The notes beneath the pieces were generated by a model that was not told where the DNA came from, searched no databases, and saw only the letters and a list, made by a program, of their open reading frames with translations. Of a DNA stretch of 64,000 nt, positions 55,501 to 64,000 are shown piece by piece. Numbering within the stretch: the stretch's first letter is position 1; each line of letters opens with the position of its first letter. The stretch spans positions 138,285,368 through 138,349,367 of the forward strand of contig JALGPY010000001.1 in assembly GCA_023055425.1 (NCBI GenBank). Reading direction: 5' to 3'. Position numbers and translations under genes: made by a program. Origin of the DNA: Linanthus parryae. Its lineage: Eukaryota; Streptophyta; Magnoliopsida; Ericales; Polemoniaceae.

Positions 55501-58500
55501 TGTACATGATGTGAAGTAGCTTATTTTATTTTATTTTGTATTTTTATATGAATGTTATGTAACTGAAGTTGTTTCACTGTAGACTTTTTGAACTTTTTGG
55601 TATCTCCTAAATGTAGCATCTCACAGAATTCCCTGTCGATCCAAGATTTGAAAAACAGTTTCTTATAGGCTTTCATTTTATTCTATTGAGTATTGAGTGA
55701 TGGAGTTGGAAATTTTCTAGAAGGTAAGATAAGGGATCCCACTGGCCGCCGCTTATAGGTCCAAAAGACCAAAATAATGTTGTAAGATAAGGGATCCCAT
55801 CTGTCTTTATCCCCCACTTTTAAATGTCAAGAGACTTAAATTCTTCCTCGAAAGCTGTTATTCATTTGGTATGCTACAATGTTGGAGGTTACAATTTCTT
55901 TCTAGATCCAGTTTCTGTGTTCTCATCATACTTTAGATAAAACTTCGGCTCTCGAAAAGTTTAACCTTTTAACATCTAACCATGGATATTACTTTGCTAC
56001 CGGTATTCTGATTTTGAGAATTTTGAAGTATTAGTTCTTTGTCAATTTGTTAATCATTATTCTGGCTTTGTTCTGAACAAGGATAAAATATTTTAGTAAA
56101 GGAGAGGAATAGGATGGAATGCTAGCTAGAGTACTCTTTACAAGAATCAGTTTATCACCTCGTGGAGGGTGTGAACTCTCTGAACCTGCCAATGAATTTG
56201 TCGCCAAACCCACAACATGAATTTTTTCTGGCATCTTTTTAGCAATCTCATCCCTCAACTCTGGAAATTCGAGTTCACACCTATTGCTTCTACTCCTTAA
56301 TTGTGGATCTTTTCTCGTGATATATAATACATTTCAGATATGTTTTTCATAGGGATGTGCTATTGGTTGCTCTTCAGAAAACGCTAGTGCATCTTTAAGA
56401 TTCAATATTGGTTTGGTTTATGATTCAGTAATTGTATTTTTGATTTACTATTCAAATGACAACTTGGTAACTGTGTTAAAACAGTTTCTCAATGAGTCAC
56501 AATCCTTGAAAGAAAAATTGAGCTGTACCAAGTTTACTAATGATTGAAATATGCTACTTGATTTTTTATGAGTCACAGTATTGGTTTGTTTATTGTTTCT
56601 TGAAACTACAATATGAGTCATGGGAAGTGTACTGGAGTCGAAGAGGAGTTCATTTTTACAATCAATATTCTCTTTGCAGCTTACATCCATAAGGCACGTG
56701 TACTTACCTCAGCTGTTCAAAGCATATAAAAGAGTCTGTGGCTTGTGGTCAGAGGTGCTTATATGATGTCCTTCCCCCTTGCTCAATGCAGTTTGTTCTT
56801 TTCTGGTCGGTTTAATGTACTTTGTATTTTTTTTCTGCAGAGCCCGGAGTTGGGGGCTAACCACCTGACAGTTGAAATCTTTCTACTTGAATTTTGCAAA
56901 TTCTTGACATTGTCCAAAGCTGAAATTGTCGGACTCTCCAAGGGTGAATGCTATGTTTTTATGATGCTAGTAAAAAATCAGCTTTGGCAACAACTACTGC
57001 CAACTGACTGTCAGTCTCAGATACCTGTACTTCATGATGAAGTGGACATAAGAGTTAAGTTTGTGGATCCAAGTTCGGGATGCGAATCTGGTAAGTTACC
57101 TTGTGTAGCTTCAAAGTTTTGTCACATCAAGTGTTGGATTAATTGAAGCATTGTTATTGTCTGCTCTGCAGCAGCAAGTGACCCCGTACATCAGATTCAG
57201 CCTGAGTGGGTTGTCCGGGGACATCAAGAGGTAGTGTTTGTCTGTTTGTAATGTATATCTCATGCATCAATGTTTCCTTCCTTCATTAGTTGCCTATCTT
57301 CTTTATGACTTACATATTCTGAAGCCTGATCTAGGGCCGCCACTACTTCTCTTAGGAGTTCTGTATTGTGTTTTCTCATTTGCTTGTTTGTCTAAGAAAG
57401 ATGTTTGGTGTCCATTGATTTATTGATTTCCATGTTTGAAGAAAGTTTCCATATGGAAAAGAGCACTAGTTTATGGTATTATTATTGCTTGGGATTGGTA
57501 AGAGTTTACTGGAGCTTCTTTTACTATAGTAGTTGCTTCAAGTATATATGGAATTATGGATGTTTATCGAAGTAATTACCAAGAAAATTTCACAAAAAAA
57601 GAGGTTTACACCAAGGTCAGCTTACGCCTCACATGTTTACATCGGCTTTAGATCATTGTGCTAAGAGTATACTGAATTATATAGTAGATAAATATAATAA
57701 TCGGTTTTACTATTGAAACTATGGGAATAGAATTTGGAATCTTAGTGTGATAGAACAGTTAGAACAAATGTAGAGCATGTAGAATGTAATTGCAACATGA
57801 ATAAAAGTGTCGCAGTGGAGAAAGTGACATTAACAGGCAAGAGATGCAAAGTGGGATCTTTTTAGCTATCTTGGGTCAATTATACGCTAAGGTAGAGAGA
57901 TGGATGAGGCTCTAGGTAGCAATAAAGCGAAGACCCTGAGGCCTCTATTTTTAAAAAATGTGGGGAGACGAACCAACAGGGCTTGAACTTCATATATTTT
58001 TTATGACATATAGTCATGTTAAATATCTGCAACATTTTTACTAACAGAGGTACTATTAGAATTGCTAAAAGGTTAACCCGGAAGTGGAGCAATGAGAACT
58101 CTTTTCCATTTGATTGAAGTTTGGGGGACTTGTTGGGGTTGTCTGGGTATTAGTTTATTGGATTAAGTTATAATATGATTTTGAAATGAGTGGCTGTGAT
58201 GAAGAGGGAGAAGCGAAATTCCCCCTCTCTCTTCATCACAGCCATTCATTTAAAAAATCAGAGTATAATCTAAACCATTAAACCACCATCGAAGTGAACA
58301 AACTCTTAACTCTATAAAAAATAGTGAAAAATAATGATAGGTGATACAGAAGTAGCGATATAGATAGAGAACATTGTAGACTATCATCTTGGCGCAGAAG
58401 GCTTAACCAATGTCTAAGCTATCACTGATAAACAAAAGGGTCTTCTTCTTCTTCTCCCTTCTTCTCTCTACTATGGTAGCTTTTTCTTCGAAATCTCCCT

Positions 58501-61098
58501 TAGTTTTTAATCCTCTCAAGTTCTGATCTATTGAAGGAAAATAGTGTCTTTCTTGGTAATGGAAGATACAGAAAAAGCCAGCTACCAGTTGGGATACGTG
58601 GGTTGTTCATTTCATCTCCTCCAAGCTTCACATTGAGCCGTAACTTATGTTTAGGTGCTTTACATATGAAAATGTTATCTATAGGGTAAAAGAAGGATGA
58701 CCATAGTGGAGTGCATCAGAGGTGGGAGTAAATTCTGTAGAACAGCTATAAGATCTGCAATGATGTAAGGTATTAAGTGACTAAACTATGAGCTAAAAAA
58801 ATGAGAACGTAATCGAGAGAATCGTTTTAAGCGGTTTAGTAATCTGAAACATACGCCCATCAGGAGGATTCATTCTTTACAAGTCAGCGCGGTAGACAAG
58901 CTACAGTAGACCAAGGAGGATCTTTGTTTGAGGAAATGGAACATGTTTCGGTCAAATCAAATGTAGAGCATGGTTGCGAAAAGAAGGAAGATCAAGTTGG
59001 GGTGGGGGTGGAAGGGTTGTTGAGATGAATCTTAATATAGTTCTGCGATCAACATTGTGGATCTATATGAGAACTTGAGAAGTTACACAGTATAGTTTCC
59101 CTACAGAAGAATTTGAATATGGCAAAAATCGTTTTACCCCATATGTGTTTGAACTAGGTACCAAATTTGCTACTGTATGTAATGTAAGGATTTAGACACT
59201 GGAGTCAAGTTGTGATAACAATCAGGATATTTCATCTAATTCAGTCCAACAGCGCCCCCGTTGAAGACATGTGCCTTTTTTTTAATTACATCTAAATTTA
59301 AATTATGTGTATATCCTCAATACCTTAGAGTACCCTATTTACACCTACTTATTCTTTAGTCTTCACTATAGTTGAGGTTCGAATGCCTCAAGCAGGCCAT
59401 CACACAGTAAGTTTTTATCCTAAGTTGCAGTAAATACTTGAGCCTATTTTCTTGCTGCTTTGAGAAGCATTAATTAGACAAGTGCAAATTTAAAATATCC
59501 TAGTACGAAGTGACACATATTAACTTGTTGGTATTATGTATGAACATACTTTCGATAGGTTCAAATGGGATATCAAACGTATCTATCTATGATGTTATAG
59601 ATCTAGAACCAACTGACACATTATAGCTTTGGGAAGACATATTAGAACCAACTGACACATTATAGCTTTGGGAAGACATATGAATGTACTATTGAAATCT
59701 TGAAATGATGTACCAAACGAATTTGGCTTTGTAGTGGGGGTAAATTGGGTATTCTGTAGTAATAAAGGCACACTTTTCATTTACAAATAAATTCAAAGAA
59801 TTGAAAATGAAAACTCTAATATACGTGTCCTTAACGGCAATGGTGGACAGAATTGATGGAATGTCCAAATTCTTACTTTACATGCATGAATGGTCGACTT
59901 GGTACCTACGCCAAACATGAAAGGGGTAAAATGATTTTTGTCTTTTGATATTGTCTTGATCCAACACTGGCGAACTACATGCATGTATAAGATATACTGG
60001 TTGTTCAGTCTCCATGCGTGGTCTTGGATCTGATTCTCTATAGGGCATATTGGTTTTAGTGGTATTCAGATTCCTGGAAACTTGACCTTCTGCATGCAAG
60101 CTGTGTTACTACAAGTAAAAAGTTGACATGGAGCAAGCTGAGCAGCTCTTACTGATGCTTTTCACTTTCTTTATTGCAGCTTGAGTCCTTGAGAAATATG
60201 TATTCAGCTAAGCTGGACAAGTTACTCCAGGAAATCTATGAGTTCTGGTCTCAGGTGCCTAACCTAACTCAATTTTCTTTCTTATTAACACTGATTGCAG
60301 TGCTAGTGTTGATTGTTATTTTCTCCTGCAGAACTCGGTGTCTCAAAATGAGTACAATGATATTAGAACTGAAGTGGCGAGTGCTTCAAACTTCATGGGG
60401 TTTTCTAGAGCTCGTATTTATGATCTCTCTGAGGAGGTGTTTATTGATAGATTGAGTGCGCTCAAACAATATGTGAAGCTTCCACCAATTTCTGGAGATC
60501 TGTGGGATCAACTACAGTCAACAGAAAAAACAAGGATGAAACTACTCTCGCTCTCCCTTATCTCCGAAGTACCCGACCTTGAGCAATCAATGAACAATCA
60601 AGGTAACCTGACCTCGAGATATGCAGGTGCTATTTACCTGGATTTACTGAAATGTCTTCCCCTTATACTTTCTCATTCTCATTTAGAAAGTAGTTTATTT
60701 CTCAGTTTTCCTTGAGTTCTCTGTATGAGACTATTTTATAGTGTTATTTTTATACTGATCCTTTCCTCTGGTTTTAATGGGAAATTTGTTAATTGTTAGT
60801 TACTTTTCTTCTTTTTTCTGCAGCATCGATAGACCAATCACGGTTGATTCAGTTCAAGAGGTTCACTAATTTGAATGATCAATTATTCGAAGAGGTTTTC
60901 TTCCTGTCACTTGCGTCTTGATTTCTCCATTTAAAACTACATTTTGTCAAGATTAAATGAATGGTGTATGCTTCTTGATGTAATTGTCTCTCTACTATGT
61001 TTATCCAGTAGGCCATTTTTGCAGAATCAAAGAACGAACCAGTCTGAACTTCCTCCTTACATGACGATCTGCCGCATCTTTTGTGAAATAGTTATTGT

Positions 61099-61173
<75 letters not shown>

Positions 61174-62356
61174 CGGCGATTTCAGTGAATGACCCTGACC
61201 AAATAAATGATTTATCCGGAATGGGTATATTGCCTAACTGGTAATTCTATATTATCTCACATGTTAAGAGGTGGTCGGAGGTTATGGAACAACATTATTA
61301 GTTGTCTCATTGCACTGGGGATGACCAGGGCTTATAGGTTTAAAACTGTTATGTTACTTGGGTTGATAGGTATGTGGAGAGATCTTGTTGACAGAAACAG
61401 TACGAGTACCCGGTCGACACCGACGATATAACATTGTGTGTTTCTGAATTTTAGATAGGCTGAGTTAGTTTTCTTTTTAGGCTTTAAGAAAAGGAACTTA
61501 CTCTTTTGATGCAAAGTTCTGGACCTTATTTTCTTAATTATCTTCTTTCTTTCACTTGTTATTTTCCTTTTATATGAACTGCAAAGTTGTCACAAAACCA
61601 CTGTGGGATTGGATTACTCTTGGATAGCCATGTTGTACTAGTGAATTTATATGTTACTGTACCGAGGGAGATGTGCGGCTGAGCTGCTGGTGGGTTTCTA
61701 ATAATTTTGTTGAACTATTGACCATTTAAGGTGAGGCCTGCATAGTATTAGTTTGGCAGAACCTGTTTATATGAATTACATTTGCACCTTCCCGAAGTCC
61801 AACCTCACGTCTGGCTGGTGTTAGTTTATTTTCATGGGTGATAATTCGTACCATTTAGCAGCTCTTAAATGAAAAGCACAAATCACACTGCTGAAACAGG
61901 GGAGTTTAGTATTATCTGCTGCTGCTGTTACTGATAGTGGAGGTGTGTTTTTTCCGTGCAGGTTCAATTGATGAAGAAGAAATATATGCATCTGCTGCTT
62001 AAAGCATACAAAATAATTACTCGACTGGTGCGTATTTTTCTCAGTTTACTCCGTGAATACCCCTTTGTTTTTTTGTAATGATTTTTTTTTTAATCTGTGA
62101 TCCACTTCTTCAGTATTCAAAAACTGGGAACTATCAGAAACACAGGCACGGCATATGTGCAGCTATCAAGTTCTTGGAGTTGCCCAGAAATGCTTTGGCT
62201 ATCTTACCGAGGGATTACTATGAACGGTGGCTGGAGCTCGTAAAATCAGTTGCTGATTGGAGCATTAGTAATCTCTTTCCTGCAGATTGCTCTGCAATTA
62301 AGCAGTCAGATTTCGGATACTGTGAGGTTAAGCGTAGTCGTTATGAAATGGAGTGA
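52554..62356 (+). CDS. Gene B: four-module repeat protein, 589 aa, complete
   Basis: The 13 coding exons are 52554-52686, 53359-53429, 54199-54273, 54356-54641, 54773-54843, 56680-56754, 56841-57090, 57172-57230, 60180-60254, 60332-60626, 60824-60894, 61962-62027 and 62114-62356. They sum to 1770 nt with every phase consistent. Exon 1 gives an acidic start (MAAAAEADPVESLHMDFDKL). Then come four modules, each of a W-rich exon, a helix-like exon of 25 residues (22 in module 4) and a long helical exon. The repeated core in exon iii is FLKLSKDDLLSLSK, FLTLSKAEIVGLSK, FMGFSRARIYDLSE and FLELPRNALAILPR in modules 1 to 4. No membrane or secretion signal. Family unknown. The helix spacing resembles KIX domains of MED15-type proteins, which would suggest transcription-factor docking, but this is inference. 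The donor after exon 10 (GTGCTA) is weak; GTAACC at 60603 is an alternative. Confidence 0.85.
53359..54641 (+). CDS. Gene B module 1 (exons 2-4)
   Basis: Exon i is 71 nt (IQWVTLADWHDLAYQE). Exon ii is 75 nt (KYLHDLVNIEARVKGLLSQ). Exon iii is 286 nt, with FLKLSKDDLLSLSKNKCYML, then YQIPELQHQM. It is close to gene A module 1, and the flanking introns still resemble each other near the exons. Confidence 0.8.
54773..57090 (+). CDS. Gene B module 2 (exons 5-7)
   Basis: Exon i is 71 nt (WVRLDDWHDLAHRE). Exon ii is 75 nt (LTSIRHVYLPQLFKAYKRV). Exon iii is 250 nt (FLTLSKAEIVGLSKGECYVF, then SQIPVLHDEVDI). The intron between exons i and ii (54844-56679) is 1.8 kb against 3.9 kb in gene A. Confidence 0.8.
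54844..56679 (+). other. Intron 5 of gene B
   Basis: No gene seen. It preserves the ancestral state of the intron that carries the 1.9-kb extra sequence in gene A. A short direct repeat, AAGATAAGGGATCCCA, occurs near 55727 and 55785. Confidence 0.5.
57172..60626 (+). CDS. Gene B module 3 (exons 8-10)
   Basis: Exon i is 59 nt (QIQPEWVVRGHQE; DWHD lost, as in gene A). Exon ii is 75 nt (LESLRNMYSAKLDKLLQE). Exon iii is 295 nt (FMGFSRARIYDLSEE, then SEVPDLEQSM). The shared shortening of exon i shows that module 3 diverged before the two genes separated. Here the 2.9-kb intron lies between exons i and ii; in gene A that intron is 178 bases. Confidence 0.8.
58150..58285. repeat. Fold-back repeat in intron 8 of gene B
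   Basis: ATGAGTGGCTGTGATGAAGA is followed after about 20 bases by its near complement, CTTCATCACAGCCATTCAT. Weaker inverted similarity (GGATTAAGTTATAATATG against TATAATCTAAACC) extends outward. This is the centre of a fold-back MITE. Confidence 0.65.
59604..59681. repeat. 39-bp tandem duplication
   Basis: TAGAACCAACTGACACATTA at 59604 recurs at 59643, and the rest of the unit (TAGCTTTGGGAAGACATAT) is identical, so the event is recent. Confidence 0.9.
60824..62356 (+). CDS. Gene B module 4 and C-terminus (exons 11-13)
   Basis: Exon i is 71 nt (LIQFKRFTNLNDQLFEE). Exon ii is 66 nt (VQLMKKKYMHLLLKAY). Exon iii is 243 nt (FLELPRNALAILPRDYYERW, C-terminus RSRYEME, stop TGA). This is the most divergent module, shorter by three residues in exon ii and ending right after the helical core region. 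Confidence 0.8.
61102..61171. repeat. (TA)n microsatellite, about 35 units
   Basis: Pure TA tract in the intron between exons 11 and 12 of gene B, a different intron from the TA tract in gene A. Confidence 0.95.
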
Positions 62357-62933
62357 AGACAGAGACATGTGTTTGATTGTGATTCGGCCCGTTCGATAAT
62401 CAAGATAATACAGATTCATTGTACGTGTATTTCAAGTTTCTACATTTCTTGCACTATGTTGTGTTTCTGCGTTGGGTAGACGTTGGAACCATAACTGTAT
62501 GTAAAGAACTCAGCAAAATATGCTTTTGTGCATTTATTAATATGTGAAAAGGCAAACACGAATGCATATACATTAATCTTTTTTCAGGCAAACTAGTTTA
62601 CACTCCGCGCGCGTGCCGTTGATGTGCAAACGGTATTGTAGGAAGCAAGAAATTAGAACCGTTTCACATGATACTGGATGCATGAAGTACAAATACATCT
62701 AATTTATATAGGAGCAAGATAGCATCAGTAGCATAGAGACGTTGCGATTCAGGAGTTGTTGGGTCAGTCAATTTAACGACACAGGCGTCATCCATGGTGA
62801 GTCCGCTGTGTCTGCTGAACTGGTACCTATAGATGTGCCGCTTGTCAGTGTCAATTGCGGAGGGGAAGATGCGTTGGACCACCCATTTCATGTCACCTCC
62901 TTTTTTCAAGCTCGATGTATTTCTGTTTTTTCT
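62357..62933. other. Convergent 3' UTR region of genes B (+) and D (-)
   Basis: 577 bases separate the two stop codons. A - strand open stretch (62664-62909) lies downstream of the gene D stop and is better read as its 3' UTR. Confidence 0.5.
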
Positions 62934-63753
62934 TCATGACTTCATTGCAAATTTAACGGGTACATTCTGAATCACACTGAAGACATAAGCAGTACTTAAA
63001 GTTTGTTTTGAATATAGCAATTACGGATACTATTACATGAGATTTCCAAGTACAATAATAAACTTCAAAGATCAAGAATCTACGAATGCTTTCCTCTGTG
63101 TATCAGAAAATTTCAATCTGCTGAATATCAACAACCCAAACATTGAAGTTAATATTTCATGCTGAGCTTTATTATACCTGGTAAAACAAAAACATCTCCA
63201 GTCCAAAAGCTGGTAAAACAAAAGCACACAAATAATATATTCAGCAGATAATTACACAACCAGTGAAGATATCAATCAAATCAGTAACAGAAATAAATAT
63301 TAGAGCACTATAATTTTACCTTTGTAAGTTCAAGTGCAAAGAAACTTGGTGCTCATCTAGTGGCAGAAGTACCTAATAGCAAGCAAGACATCTGAAATAA
63401 ATAAAATAATTCAACCAACCCAGAAAATTTAACCGAATTATTTTATATGATTAACCTGTTTGCCCAAAACAATAATTGCTAATGATATACCAATCCACAA
63501 AAGAACAATAACATGACTTTGCTGAGGACATTGTAAATAAGATCCTTATCTGAGACTTATTAAGGAAAAAAAAAGGTGCATAATGAGCGAAACATAAGAA
63601 CTGACTAACTACAAATACATACTCCTACTTCATCATTAACACTGCTATGTCGAAAACGGATGACCCGATTGAAAAGCTGAGGAGCTATGAAGTGAACTTA
63701 CCCTTTCTTTTAACCCGAGTCACTGTGAAACAGTCACTCACCCGACGATTATT
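62934..63753 (-). CDS. Gene D: last four coding exons of an unrecognised gene (partial)
   Basis: In transcript order the exons are 63753-63702 (52 nt, NNRRVSDCFTVTRVKRK), 63478-63456 (23 nt, completing AIIVLGKQ), 63372-63320 (53 nt, VLLPLDEHQVSLHLNLQ) and 62976-62934 (43 nt, VIQNVPVKFAMKS, stop TGA). Each is bounded by AG and GT on the - strand, and the phases fit end to end (1, 0, 2). Upstream exons lie beyond 64000. The segment is basic and then hydrophobic; I cannot assign a family. The 23-nt exon is short but is required to keep frame. An alternative last acceptor near 62944 would give a different tail. Confidence 0.55.
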
Positions 63754-64000
63754 CTGCAACATCACCAAAAAGAGTGTCCAAATAAGATGACAAACCTATA
63801 ACAACAGCTGTATCGAGATTCTTAGACTACACACTCACAATTAACTTATAGAAAATCAGGAGAAAGGTTAGAACAGATACATATAATCTTATATTATCAC
63901 AGTTTTATATGTGAGTGACTGGACCCTTTATGCATTGGTAATGAACTTGATTTCACAAACAATTTAGTTTTCAACCGAAAATAAGCTATAAGGCAGTTTC

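Larger units (their letters stand above)
57231..60179 (+). other. Intron 8 of gene B (2.95 kb)
   Basis: No gene seen. Besides the fold-back repeat and a 39-bp tandem duplication, it is AT-rich with short open stretches on both strands. Most of it has no counterpart in gene A. Confidence 0.45.

Noticed and set aside
60603..60626. Earlier donor (GTAACC) in exon 10 of gene B
   Set aside because: The gene A counterpart uses the later site with a strong donor, and the later site preserves the 295-nt length; kept only as a possible alternative splice.
60944..61192. 82-codon frame with an I-Y repeat
   Set aside because: It runs through the (TA)n tract in an intron of gene B.
62664..62909. 81-codon - strand frame
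   Set aside because: It lies past the gene D stop codon and has no acceptor in a matching phase; 3' UTR is the simpler reading.

Overview
This is a nuclear window from a flowering plant, most likely a eudicot. The evidence is split genes with short phased exons and GT-AG introns, AT-rich intergenic DNA, Ty1/copia and Ty3/gypsy LTR retrotransposons whose primer-binding sites match plant initiator tRNA-Met, a LINE, many MITEs, and long (TA)n tracts. Nothing in it is bacterial. The species cannot be named from the sequence alone.

The backbone is a pair of tandem paralogous genes on the + strand. Gene A (710-22105, 5' exon outside the window) and gene B (52554-62356, complete) each encode four consecutive copies of one three-exon module. 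Exon i is W-rich, exon ii is a 25-residue helix-like exon, and exon iii is helical with an 'F-L-x-L-S' core. Gene B reads as 13 coding exons and 589 residues. Eleven of the 12 exons visible in gene A have exactly the same length as in gene B, and no exon is broken. Introns between modules are phase 1 and introns inside modules are phase 0, so each module is a symmetric 1-1 cassette. I do not recognise the family. A divergent KIX-like (MED15-type) fold is the best guess and is inference only.

Between the paralogs, on the - strand, lies gene C (30577-43416, with TATA box and 5' UTR exon near 43.7 kb). It encodes about 187 residues and is also built of repeated cassettes. A 180-nt set of three exons (77+75+28 nt, 60 aa) has been multiplied by genomic tandem duplication of 4.6-4.9 kb units (about 31.8-42.5 kb). 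The two distal units carry the same Mutator-like element with captured sequence, including an RNase H-like fragment. One of those copies was later hit by a 386-bp hAT-type MITE, and the sister copy preserves the empty site.

Transposable elements fill the rest. A decayed Copia element (1374-4568) sits in an intron of gene A. A probable solo LTR (11.1-14.4 kb) has two related MITEs inside it. A 5'-truncated LINE (about 18.49-20.32 kb, - strand) lies in another gene A intron. Two MITEs with clear target-site duplications lie at 23.1-24.1 kb. A nest at 44.1-51.5 kb consists of a Copia 5' end interrupted by a gypsy element with a 3.07-kb 5' LTR, two nonsense codons in gag and a missing 3' half. 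Another hAT-like MITE abuts the gene B promoter. A plastid trnW-like tRNA pseudogene with a changed anticodon lies at 25981-26054.

At the right edge are the last four coding exons of an unknown - strand gene D (62934-63753), converging on gene B. All exon calls come from splice signals, phase bookkeeping and paralog comparison read by eye. No alignment or database search was possible.
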